6,088 nucleotides of DNA from Rhodanobacteraceae bacterium (GTDB taxonomy: Bacteria > Pseudomonadota > Gammaproteobacteria > Xanthomonadales > SZUA-5), in the NCBI GenBank assembly GCA_003233535.1, contig QIMA01000245.1, positions 1-6,088 of the forward strand, in the 5' to 3' direction. A program made the translations under genes and the position numbers. Under the pieces are notes generated by a model. That model searched no databases and was not told where the DNA came from. It was given only the letters and a program-made list of their open reading frames with translations. Positions 1 to 5,423 of this stretch are shown piece by piece. The stretch's first letter is position 1; each line of letters begins with the position of its first letter.

Positions 1-52
1 GGAATTTTGGGTAAAAACTGAATCTATATAAGAGCGACTACGGACTTTGCTG

Positions 53-73
53 GTCTGCCGCTCTTAGGCAGAC
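53..73. repeat. Perfect 7-bp inverted repeat (hairpin)
   Basis: GTCTGCC at 53-59 pairs exactly with GGCAGAC at 67-73 around a 7-nt loop. There is no T-tract on the plus side, and on the minus strand the downstream sequence is not T-rich, so an intrinsic terminator is not well supported. Its role is unknown. Confidence 0.4.
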
Positions 74-92
74 GGTAGGCCCCGGACTCTCC

Positions 93-118
93 CTGCAAAG
101 CCCATATGGCCCTTGCAG
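93..118. repeat. Near-perfect 26-bp palindrome
   Basis: The sequence starting CTGCAA (93-98) and ending TTGCAG (113-118) reads almost the same on both strands. Eleven of 13 symmetric pairs match; the mismatches are 99/112 and 101/110. The centre is CCATATGG (102-109). A symmetric site like this could bind a dimeric regulator, but no adjacent gene start is visible, so function is open. Confidence 0.4.
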
Positions 119-463
119 TGGCCGGCGACTGCCGGACTGCAGAGACTAGGTGAAGTCCTAACAAGACCACCGATGCCCCCACTATAAGGATCAAAACGCG
201 AAGAGAGAATCAAGCCAAGAGTTACGACCTTTTCGGCAAAGATCACCCACGGCTTTTCCCCAGCTGGCGCCTCAAGCGGCGTATTCTGACAGCCCAATGC
301 CCCTCAGTCAAGGTTCAAGGGAGCGTTCCCAACCAGGGTCGATCCCAATGTATTCGACGCTGGCTTCAAAGAGTGACTCGGCTTGTGGAGTTGACGGGAC
401 TTGGCGGCCATGTTTTCGTGTGCGAACTTTCTCCGTAGCGCGACCGTCGGTCACGCTCAACCG

Positions 464-505
464 CATTGAGAGGCGCTGCAGCGGATAACTCCGCCACGCT
501 CAATG
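464..505. promoter_or_regulatory. Imperfect inverted repeat upstream of the MOSC gene
   Basis: CATTGAG at 464-470 pairs with CTCAATG at 499-505. Inside this, GGCG at 472-475 pairs with CGCC at 492-495. The loop region contains the 10-bp palindrome CGCTGCAGCG (474-483). The structure ends about 43 bases before the GTG start at 549, where an operator or a structured leader could lie. No convincing -35/-10 pair was found around it: TTGAGA at 466-471 resembles a -35, but no -10 lies at a proper distance. The regulatory role is inferred only from position and symmetry. Confidence 0.3.
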
Positions 506-535
506 AAAGGGTCCGAAGGCTAAGGGCGCTTCTTC

Positions 536-543
536 AGGGAGGT
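536..543 (+). promoter_or_regulatory. Strong ribosome binding site of the MOSC gene
   Basis: AGGGAGGT contains GGAGG at 538-542, 6 nt before the GTG at 549-551. It decides in favour of a GTG start, because no in-frame ATG is available near it. Confidence 0.8.
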
Positions 544-548
544 GTGCT

Positions 549-1280
549 GTGGAAGATTCTCGAAGCGCTAAGCAGGTCGGGCGCGTCGTCGGACTGTGGC
601 GCTACCCGGTCAAGTCAATGGCAGCTGAGCCACTATCGGTAGCCGACGTGTCTTGGCACGGATTGGCGGGTGATCGGCGGTGGGCATTCGTTCGGGACGG
701 TATGACTCGGAGCGGCTTTCCTTGGCTAACGATTCGTGAGCGCCGGGACATGAGCCACTACCGACCGTCGTTCGCCGACCCAGCCCGGCCCGACAAGTCG
801 CAGACGGTGGTGCGCACTCCGGCCGGTGAGGTGTATGACGTCGCCGACCCGGCGTTGGGATCAGAGCTGTCTGCGCACGGCGCACAAGCCATAAGGCAGA
901 ACCGCGGCATTTTCGACACCTTCCCGCTGTCGCTGATCACCACTCAGACGATTGCGCAGTTGGGAAAAAAGGTGGGCGCCAAACTCGACGTGCAGCGATT
1001 TCGGCCCAACTTCCTGGTGCAGGCAGACGATGATGCGCCTTTTGTCGAAGACACCTGGGTCGGTTGCGTCCTGAAAGTTGGCGGCATGCGCATGCGCGTT
1101 GATAAGCGCGACGGACGCTGCGTTGTCATCACGATCGATCCAGTGACCAGCGAGCGCGACACCTCGATCCTGCGCACCGTGATCGACGATCGCGAGGGTT
1201 GTTTGGGCGTCTACGGCAGCACCGTGGACCCTGGCCGCGTCGCACTCAACGATGTCGTGCTCGTTGAACCCGCTCGGTGA
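549..1280 (+). CDS. MOSC-domain protein (MOSC N-terminal beta-barrel plus MOSC domain)
   Basis: A 243-residue protein of the mARC/YcbX-like MOSC group. In this family, MOSC domains bind the molybdenum cofactor and several members reduce N-hydroxylated compounds; the substrate here is unknown. The N-terminal beta-barrel domain begins with GLWRYPVKSM (15-24) and HGLAGDRRWA (37-46), followed by LTIRERRDM (60-68). The MOSC domain carries RFRPNFLV (150-157) and GRCVVITIDPVT (189-200). Cys191 in that motif matches the conserved cysteine thought to contact the cofactor. The GTG start is chosen because AGGGAGGT at 536-543 is a strong ribosome binding site with GGAGG 6 nt before it, and it sits just ahead of the first family motif. 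No ferredoxin-type domain is fused, so any electron donor must be a separate protein. No operon partner is visible: the gene is followed by the repeat element at 1309. Confidence 0.93.
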   Translation: MEDSRSAKQVGRVVGLWRYPVKSMAAEPLSVADVSWHGLAGDRRWAFVRDGMTRSGFPWLTIRERRDMSHYRPSFADPARPDKSQTVVRTPAGEVYDVADPALGSELSAHGAQAIRQNRGIFDTFPLSLITTQTIAQLGKKVGAKLDVQRFRPNFLVQADDDAPFVEDTWVGCVLKVGGMRMRVDKRDGRCVVITIDPVTSERDTSILRTVIDDREGCLGVYGSTVDPGRVALNDVVLVEPAR

Positions 1281-1308
1281 GGGCGCCCATTGCGCTGATT
1301 TCAGTCAG

Positions 1309-1537
1309 CTAGCCCGGAGTTTCATGAGCGTTCGTCGCGAGAGCGACGCCCGCTTTCGATAACAGATGGGGGCGTTCGGTCCGCTCGCCTGGAGAGCGGC
1401 GAAGACGTGTGAGCGGCGTAGCGGTGGTTTCATACGGCTAGCCGATCGTAGGGAGCAGATCGCGCCCCGGCGCGCCCACTGTCAATGAGTGAACGGGCGG
1501 TGGCCGCAGCAGAATGTTCATAAAACATCCGGGCTAG
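1309..1537. mobile_element. Candidate MITE-like element with terminal inverted repeats
   Basis: A 229-bp segment whose ends are inverted copies of one sequence. The left end is 1309-1333 and the right end 1512-1537. The outer 10 bases, CTAGCCCGGA, match perfectly when the right end is reverse-complemented; over the full end about 22 of 25 positions agree with a single one-base gap. The interior encodes nothing. It holds a 6-bp stem with a GAGA loop (1333-1348), a second stem CCGCTC/GAGCGG (1381-1399), a GAGCGGCG direct repeat (1394-1401, 1411-1418) and the palindrome CGGCTAGCCG (1435-1444). Size, lack of coding and inverted ends fit a miniature inverted-repeat element. No target duplication can be assigned because CTAG at both ends may be element or target. 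Related single ends lie at 3443-3467 and 5357-5397. The parent transposon family is not identified. Confidence 0.6.
1333..1348. repeat. 6-bp stem with GAGA tetraloop near the left end of the MITE-like element
   Basis: CGTCGC (1333-1338) pairs with GCGACG (1343-1348) around GAGA, a GNRA-type loop that is stable in RNA. It lies immediately inside the left terminal repeat. Part of it, the bases 1339-1344, belongs to the stretch shared with the copy at 5357. Confidence 0.5.
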
Positions 1538-1629
1538 TACCCACGCTCTAGTTCTGAGCGCCGCGATGCCGGAGCCAATCGGTTTGATCTACTGAAGATT
1601 GCTTGACTAGCTGTTCCTGCCGCTAGGCA

Positions 1630-1655
1630 AGGTGCCGGGTATGAGCCCGGCACCT
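1630..1655 (-). terminator. Perfect 10-bp hairpin beyond the DUF11 gene
   Basis: AGGTGCCGGG (1630-1639) pairs exactly with CCCGGCACCT (1646-1655) around a 6-nt loop. It begins 20 bases downstream of the TAA stop of the minus-strand gene (1676-1678), a normal position for a transcription terminator or mRNA 3'-end stabiliser. On the minus strand the stem is followed by TTGCC rather than a run of T, so it is not a canonical Rho-independent terminator. Between stem and stop lies a low-complexity run of CTAC/CTAA units (1655-1675). Confidence 0.5.
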
Positions 1656-1675
1656 ACCTACTAACTAACTACTAC

Positions 1676-3184
1676 TTAGCGACGGATGATAACCACCGCA
1701 AAACCTGCCAGGACCAAGCCCAGCAACAGCAGTCCCAGCTGACTCAGAGTGGGCACCGCTGTGGCGACGAAGCCGACGACCAAGTCTGCGCTGTTATTGA
1801 CCAAGTTCGGATCAACCGTGCTGGTCGATACACTCGCGGTGGCCAGCAAGTCGCCCGGTGCAACCACGGAAACGGTGACGACGCAGCTAAAAGCAGCGCC
1901 AATTGCCAAGGTCGGAACGCTCCAAGTCACCGAGCTACCCGCGGCAACCGCACCGCAACTGCTGGTTACGAAGCTCACTTTGCCTGACAGTTGCAGCACA
2001 AATGCGAGATCGTTGGCCACACCGGGCCCAGCGTTGGTCGCGTCGATTGTGTAGTTGAACTGCGTGCCTATACTCAGGGCACCGAGCGTTGCGTCGCTGG
2101 AAAGAGCGATGGCTACGTCTGCCGGGAACGGGACCCCGGCCAATACCGCAGTTGCTGCATTATTGGCAGCATTCGGATCGGTGCTGGAAGCGGCGATCGT
2201 CGCGGTATTGCTGATCTCGCCGAAGTCGGCCACGGTAGTGGTAATAGAGCAATCTACTGAAGCGCCCGAAGCCAGTGCACCAATCGTCCAGGTCAGGGTC
2301 GGCGCGGCAAACGTTGCGCCGCAGGTGTTAGAGACGTAGGTGAGATTGGCGGGCAGCGTGTCGCTGACAACCACGTCGGTGCCGTCAGCCGGGCCCGCAT
2401 TGCTTGCGCTGATCGTGTAAACGACACTCGAGCCGACTAGCAGTGGGCTCGGCGCGGTGCTGACGACTTTGGTGACGCCGACATCGGCGTCAAGGATCAA
2501 ATCACCGAATACCAGGCCACTGAACAGCTCTCCACCACCGGCGGGCTCAACCGTCTCGATCCGTCCAATCGGGGTCGTTGAAGTCACGCCAAAAAAGGTG
2601 CCAGGATTTGTGCCCGCAGAAGTCGTCGTGCCCAGCATGTTTCCGCCGACATCGAAAATGTTGATATCAACATTGACGGCGGCGATCAGATCACCCACCA
2701 CATCGAAGCCGACCGCCGTCACCGGAGGATCAAAGCGCCAAACTGCATGGTCTGTGAAGGATGAGGGTCCCACCACGTCGGCGGTTACACCGAGAAAACC
2801 GGTCGTCAGGATTACATAGTTGCCGCCACCGCCATCAACGATGACGTCCAACTCCTGGCCAGCCACGACGCCGCCAGTCGCAAAGCAGGTGTCATTGGTT
2901 GTGCTGTTCAACGCCGGCGTGTTCGCGCAAACGTTGTTTGGTGCAACCAAGCTTCCGTCGAAATTCTCCTGGACCAAAGTCGCGCCCGTTGCCACAAAAA
3001 GGACGCGGTCATTAAAGAACGTCAGTCCACCCTGCGGCGCGGCCGGAGGGCCCAATGGAAGAGCCTCTCTGGGCGGCAGTTGCGAGCCCGGGGCCACTTC
3101 AGACCAGGACTGTTGCGCCGAAATAGGCGCAGAAAGGGCCATAAGCAACGGCAAAGTTAACGCGGATGACTTCAGCAAATTCAC
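1676..3184 (-). CDS. Secreted DUF11-repeat protein with IPTL-CTERM-like sorting signal
   Basis: A 502-residue protein. It begins with a Sec signal peptide (about 1-23, cleavage likely after ISA). An N-terminal beta-rich domain follows (about 55-230); its FFGVTSTTPIGRIETV (197-212) recalls a motif common in exosortase-sorted proteins. Two DUF11 repeats follow (about 232-345 and 355-468), each with a NAGP segment and ending in STDPNAANN (334-342) or STVDPNLVNN (455-464). The C-terminus has VPTLSQLG (477-484), a membrane helix (about 484-500) and two arginines, the tripartite layout of the IPTL-CTERM tail believed to be processed by exosortase H. Cysteines fall in three close pairs (86/100, 288/312, 410/434), fitting disulfides outside the cytoplasm. 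The GTG start is supported by GAGGA 6 nt upstream and by the signal peptide starting at once. The likely role is an envelope or surface structural or adhesive protein; the ligand is unknown. Confidence 0.9.
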   Translation of the reverse strand: MNLLKSSALTLPLLMALSAPISAQQSWSEVAPGSQLPPREALPLGPPAAPQGGLTFFNDRVLFVATGATLVQENFDGSLVAPNNVCANTPALNSTTNDTCFATGGVVAGQELDVIVDGGGGNYVILTTGFLGVTADVVGPSSFTDHAVWRFDPPVTAVGFDVVGDLIAAVNVDINIFDVGGNMLGTTTSAGTNPGTFFGVTSTTPIGRIETVEPAGGGELFSGLVFGDLILDADVGVTKVVSTAPSPLLVGSSVVYTISASNAGPADGTDVVVSDTLPANLTYVSNTCGATFAAPTLTWTIGALASGASVDCSITTTVADFGEISNTATIAASSTDPNAANNAATAVLAGVPFPADVAIALSSDATLGALSIGTQFNYTIDATNAGPGVANDLAFVLQLSGKVSFVTSSCGAVAAGSSVTWSVPTLAIGAAFSCVVTVSVVAPGDLLATASVSTSTVDPNLVNNSADLVVGFVATAVPTLSQLGLLLLGLVLAGFAVVIIRR

Positions 3185-3190
3185 GACTAT

Positions 3191-3195
3191 TCCTC
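3191..3195 (-). promoter_or_regulatory. Ribosome binding site of the DUF11 gene
   Basis: On the minus strand this reads GAGGA, 6 nt before the GTG start codon at 3184-3182. It fixes a GTG start; in-frame upstream extension is not needed because the signal peptide begins at this codon. Confidence 0.65.
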
Positions 3196-3442
3196 GAATT
3201 GTTCAAGCAGAGACCGGCGCCGAACGCTAGGTTGATGCCATAAGAACTTACGAAGATATCATGAGTCGAACGCTCAGTGCCGCTAGTTGATAGCTGGCGA
3301 GCATCGCGCGGTAACAAACCCAGGCTTGGCGGTCTTGTTCGCAAACGCTGACCAAAGCCGCTTGGCTGTCGAGCAGGTGCGCTGTATCCGCTGCGACGCA
3401 AGCCGCCGACAGCGTCAGATCATTGACCTAGCGAGGGCGCGT

Positions 3443-3467
3443 GAAGTTTATGAAATATCCGGGCCAG
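3443..3467 (+). repeat. Solo copy of the MITE-like terminal repeat
   Basis: This 25-nt stretch, with core TTATGAAATATCCGGGCCAG (3448-3467), matches the right end of the element at 1512-1537 at about 21 of 25 positions with one gap. The four differences are all C/T or A/G transitions. It has the same orientation as that right end. No inverted partner was found nearby, so it is either a decayed remnant or a single-ended copy. It lies in the divergent intergenic region, about 390 bp upstream of the glutaredoxin start. Confidence 0.55.
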
Positions 3468-3730
3468 GTTCAGGCCAGTTTGAGAGCGACACAGCTCAAT
3501 CGTGAGGCCCCGTTATCACGCAGAGTTGATGACGGTTATCAGATTTGCGTTGCAGCCACAGTTGCCCAACATGCTGTTCAGCACGGTAGTGGGCCAAAAG
3601 GGCGTTACAATAGCCTGCCGAAACCGACTTCTGACGGCCACAGGTTCGGCCATGGTTCGGTTGGTCGCTTTGAGAGTCCGCTACGCTTGTTCTGCTTGCG
3701 ATACCAAACCAACTGTACGAGGTACTCACA

Positions 3731-3749
3731 AGCCCTTCGTCGAAGGGTT
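3731..3749. repeat. 8-bp hairpin upstream of the glutaredoxin gene
   Basis: AGCCCTTC (3731-3738) pairs with GAAGGGTT (3742-3749), including one G-T wobble, around a 3-nt loop. No T-tract follows on the plus strand. It directly abuts the first TTGAGTCCA site at 3748-3756. Confidence 0.35.
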
Positions 3750-3822
3750 GAGTCCACCAATTTCCACGAAAAAGAATAGACGAGCGATCGTTGGAGCGTT
3801 GGACTCAATGGCGCAGTCCAAC
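3748..3822. promoter_or_regulatory. Repeated AGTCCA half-sites before the glutaredoxin gene
   Basis: GTTGGACT (3798-3805) and AGTCCAAC (3815-3822) form a perfect 8-bp inverted repeat with a 9-nt spacer. A third copy in the context TTGAGTCCA (3748-3756) is the exact reverse complement of TGGACTCAA (3800-3808). The inverted pair ends 33 bases before the ATG at 3856. TTGGAC (3799-3804) and TCTTAT (3824-3829) could serve as weak -35 and -10 boxes with a long 19-base spacer, which would place the repeat over the promoter. An operator for a dimeric regulator, or a leader hairpin, are both possible; neither is proven by sequence alone. Confidence 0.4.
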
Positions 3823-3855
3823 ATCTTATTCACATACCCCGGAAAAGAGTTCCTT

Positions 3856-4221
3856 ATGCGTATCATTCATTGGGTTTTAGGTTCACTGATTTTGTTCGTT
3901 GACTGGATGACGACACCCAAAGGCATCCAGCGTTCCGCAGAGCTGCAGGCAGAAATTAATGAACAGATCCAGAATATGACCCTGTATCAGTACAATGCAT
4001 GCCCCTTTTGCGTGAGAGTTCGACGAACGATGAAGCGTCAGTCCCTGCCCATCGAAACCCGTGATCCGAAACGTTGCGAAGCTGCCAAGCGAGAGTTGCT
4101 GGCTGGTGGCGGCAAATTGAAGGTGCCGTGTTTAAGAGTGGCCGACTCTGCCGATGGTGTGAATTGGATGTATGATTCCAAGGCAATTATTGGTTACCTG
4201 GAGCAGCGATTTACTGCGTAA
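3856..4221 (+). CDS. Membrane-anchored glutaredoxin-family protein
   Basis: A 121-residue protein. Residues 3-18 form a hydrophobic helix that probably anchors it to the inner membrane. A polar linker follows (19-40), then a glutaredoxin fold (41-119). The fold begins TLYQYNACPFC (42-52), with active-site cysteines 49 and 52 in CPFC, followed by basic VRRTMKR (55-61). KVPCL (89-93) supplies the cis-proline (Pro91), and WMYDSKAIIGYLEQRF (104-119) is the usual C-terminal helix. By family knowledge it exchanges dithiols or binds glutathione; the target is unknown. The ATG at 3856 is chosen because the hydrophobic anchor starts there and GGAAAAGAG (3841-3849) lies just upstream. The frame is open much further back to 3502, but that part is not protein-like. 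An extra cysteine, Cys92, follows the cis-proline. The gene stands alone between long gaps. Confidence 0.9.
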   Translation: MRIIHWVLGSLILFVDWMTTPKGIQRSAELQAEINEQIQNMTLYQYNACPFCVRVRRTMKRQSLPIETRDPKRCEAAKRELLAGGGKLKVPCLRVADSADGVNWMYDSKAIIGYLEQRFTA

Positions 4222-4534
4222 TCTCTATCGGGTCATTCCGTATAACCGCCACCCCTTTTGACACTTCAATTCCCATCTTCACCGACTCGCCGCTCACGCC
4301 AACGCCCTACTAGATTTCGCAGTAACCCAGCAGCGAGTCCGGCTATCCATCGGCACGCTGCAGGAGGCCGCAGAAACCGCGTACGCACGGCCTTGGTGAT
4401 ACCTCGCCCTCCCAACCTAGACGCGGCTACGTATGCCCGCTTCGGTCACATTCCTTCGGGACGTGGAGTCGGGCAACCCACTTTTTGCTTTTTAGTCGAC
4501 TGAGTTTTATAAAGCCCATAAACAGGAAACAACA
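4222..4534. other. Intergenic gap before the RNase HI gene
   Basis: These 313 bases hold no supportable gene. A frame at 4258-4503 would need a TTG start without a ribosome binding site and gives an Arg/Pro-rich product typical of chance reading. No clear terminator follows the glutaredoxin stop. Near the right end, two five-T runs (4482-4486, 4489-4493) follow a weak GTGG/CCAC pairing, and the palindrome AGTCGACT lies at 4494-4501. The likely RNase HI promoter is at 4485-4513. Confidence 0.45.
4485..4513 (+). promoter_or_regulatory. Possible sigma70-type promoter of the RNase HI gene
   Basis: TATAAA at 4508-4513 matches five of six bases of the -10 consensus. TTGCTT at 4485-4490 could be a poor -35 with a 17-base spacer. 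Transcription would begin near 4520, leaving a short leader that still contains the AGGAA at 4524-4528. The palindrome AGTCGACT (4494-4501) lies in the spacer and could be an operator. This is assigned by eye and is only a candidate. Confidence 0.35.
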
Positions 4535-5281
4535 ATGCCAGCGAAAAAATGCTACGTTATATGGGCAGGCCATAAACCCGGCATCTACACCACTTGGGCT
4601 GAAACAGAGAGGCTAGTCAAAGGCTTTCCCAATGCAAAATTCAAATCCTTTCCAAGCCTGGTCCTGGCGGAAGAAGCATTCGCTCAGGGTGCAGGGGCAC
4701 CCACAAAATCCGCCAGGCTGCGAACGCCCAAAAGCCAAGCTGACACCACTGACATGACGCTTGCTGCCGATGTGGATATTTTCTGCGATGGCGCATGCGA
4801 TCCCAATCCCGGTAAGGCAGGCACGGGCATAGCCATCTACGAAAAACGGGTCCTAAGCCAACTTTGGTTTGGACTCTACAACCCGTCTGGAACCAACAAT
4901 ACAGCCGAGCTGCTGGGACTTTACTATTCACTCAAGTTCGCTAAGTCCGCCATAGCGACCGGTCAAAGTACCACGATTCACTGCGACTCCAAATATTCCA
5001 TCGACTGTATTACAACGTGGGCATCCGGGTGGAAAGCGAAGGGTTGGAAAAAGAAAGGTGGTGAAATAAAGAACTTGGATATTATCAAGCCCGCCCATGC
5101 CCTCTATCTAGAAATAGCTGACGAAATTCAGGTTCGGCATGTGAAAGGCCACGCTGGAGTTGAAGGCAATGAGTTGGCGGACCGGATGTCTGTGATCGCC
5201 ATAGAACGGCGAGAGACTGAGCTTTGCCGATACACTGAATCTCTGTCAATTCCGGCGCTACTAGCGATGGACAGAGGCTGA
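4535..5281 (+). CDS. Ribonuclease HI with N-terminal hybrid-binding domain
   Basis: A 248-residue enzyme that cleaves the RNA strand of RNA-DNA hybrids, acting on R-loops and replication primers in the cytoplasm. Residues 5-49 form the hybrid-binding (viroplasmin-like) domain, with YVIWAGHKPGIYTTW (7-21) and FKSF (36-39). A variable linker (50-78) joins it to the catalytic domain (79-225). Catalytic residues are Asp85 in FCDGACDPNP, Glu125 in NNTAELLGL, Asp151 in CDSKYSID and Asp216 in GNELAD, with His206 in KGHAGVEGN. A tryptophan- and lysine-rich segment (162-180) matches the basic protrusion that grips substrate. AGGAA at 4524-4528 lies 6 nt before the ATG. E. coli RNase HI has 155 residues and lacks the N-terminal domain; the two-domain form is known from eukaryotes and some bacteria such as Bacillus halodurans. 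Residues 226-248 are an unassigned tail. It may be an extra RNase H beside a housekeeping copy. Confidence 0.95.
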   Translation: MPAKKCYVIWAGHKPGIYTTWAETERLVKGFPNAKFKSFPSLVLAEEAFAQGAGAPTKSARLRTPKSQADTTDMTLAADVDIFCDGACDPNPGKAGTGIAIYEKRVLSQLWFGLYNPSGTNNTAELLGLYYSLKFAKSAIATGQSTTIHCDSKYSIDCITTWASGWKAKGWKKKGGEIKNLDIIKPAHALYLEIADEIQVRHVKGHAGVEGNELADRMSVIAIERRETELCRYTESLSIPALLAMDRG

Positions 5282-5307
5282 CAACAATGTACTTTACTTA
5301 CACTGCT

Positions 5308-5327
5308 CTCCCGTTCTTCCACGGGGG
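5308..5327 (+). terminator. Possible weak terminator of the RNase HI gene
   Basis: CTCCCGT (5308-5314) pairs with ACGGGGG (5321-5327), with one T-G wobble, around a 6-nt loop. It starts 27 bases after the stop and is followed by TTGTCTAT, which is only moderately T-rich. It may end transcription weakly. Confidence 0.4.
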
Positions 5328-5356
5328 TTGTCTATACCGTCGAGGCATGGGGGGAG

Positions 5357-5397
5357 GCTCTCGCGACGAACGCCCATGAAATATCCCGGGCTAGCTG
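5357..5397 (+). repeat. Second solo copy of the MITE-like terminal repeat
   Basis: Reverse-complementing 1306-1344 gives a sequence nearly identical to this 41-nt stretch. Seventeen bases, GCTCTCGCGACGAACGC (5357-5373), are exact; CATGAAA is shared, and both end in CGGGCTAGCTG. Differences are one transition and a short length change next to CCGGG. The similarity therefore reaches inside the terminal repeat into the interior of the left end of the 1309-1537 element. No inverted partner lies nearby; upstream of 5357 the similarity stops. It sits between RNase HI and the thioredoxin-like gene. Confidence 0.65.
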
Positions 5398-5399
5398 TT

Positions 5400-5423
5400 G
5401 TTAAGGGCCGGCTTGACCTTTTT
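5400..5423 (+). terminator. Possible terminator-like hairpin with T-run
   Basis: GTTAAG (5400-5405) pairs with CTTGAC (5412-5417) with one wobble, around GGCCGG, and is followed by C and five T (5419-5423). The stem is short and mostly A-T and wobble, so it would be weak. It lies immediately beyond the repeat copy ending at 5397 and could stop read-through from the RNase HI gene. Confidence 0.3.

Larger units (their letters stand above)
1..548. other. Non-coding stretch without a supportable gene
   Basis: No reading frame here has a plausible protein composition together with a ribosome binding site. A minus-strand frame at 64-297 starts with TTG and resembles no family I recognise, and a plus-strand frame at 297-488 is rich in Arg and Ser and lacks a Shine-Dalgarno. 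What can be seen are inverted repeats: 53-73 (7-bp perfect stem), 93-118 (near-perfect 26-bp palindrome) and 464-505 (just upstream of the MOSC gene). CCGGACT also occurs twice, at 82-88 and 133-139. The stretch could be a long regulatory or untranslated region, or decayed sequence. The left edge could hold the last few codons of a plus-strand gene ending at a TAA at 29-31, but nine codons cannot support that. Confidence 0.5.
1281..1675. other. Gap between convergent genes holding a MITE-like element and a hairpin
   Basis: This gap lies between the 3' end of the plus-strand MOSC gene and the 3' end of the minus-strand DUF11 gene. I see no gene in it. Most is occupied by the inverted-repeat-bounded element at 1309-1537. 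The right end carries the 1630-1655 hairpin. No clear intrinsic terminator for the MOSC gene is visible right after its stop; the first strong stem there (1333-1348) belongs to the element. Confidence 0.6.
3185..3855. other. Long divergent intergenic region
   Basis: This 671-bp region separates the start of the minus-strand DUF11 gene from the start of the plus-strand glutaredoxin gene. No gene is supported in it. Open frames exist (for example, the glutaredoxin frame runs open back to 3502), but their translations show no family resemblance and no ribosome binding site. Visible contents are a solo repeat end (3443-3467), an inverted repeat CGCTGT/ACAGCG (3380-3385, 3409-3414), a short hairpin (3731-3749) and repeated AGTCCA sites (3748-3822). 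Both flanking promoters should lie here, but no strong -35/-10 pair could be assigned for either. Confidence 0.5.

Noticed and set aside
64..297. Minus-strand 77-codon frame
   Set aside because: TTG start with no properly spaced ribosome binding site, no recognisable motif, and it spans the palindromes at 93-118 and part of 53-73.
610..1177. Minus-strand frames opposite the MOSC gene (610-885, 758-943, 944-1177)
   Set aside because: They are antisense shadows of a clear MOSC coding sequence and have Arg/Pro/Ser-rich chance composition.
1749..3230. Plus-strand open frames at 1749-2054, 1991-2260, 2055-2339, 2457-2819 and 2820-3230
   Set aside because: All lie antisense to the DUF11 gene, whose minus-strand frame has a signal peptide, repeats and a sorting tail; the plus-strand translations look like shadows.
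3502..3855. Upstream extension of the glutaredoxin frame
   Set aside because: The frame is open, but the translation is not protein-like, has no ribosome binding site at its start, and would bury the N-terminal hydrophobic anchor in the middle.
4258..4503. Plus-strand 81-codon frame between glutaredoxin and RNase HI
   Set aside because: TTG start, no ribosome binding site, Arg/Pro-rich product without known motifs.
5413..5418. TTGACC as a -35 box for the thioredoxin-like gene
   Set aside because: No acceptable -10 hexamer occurs 16-18 bases downstream, and the bases take part in the hairpin at 5400-5417.
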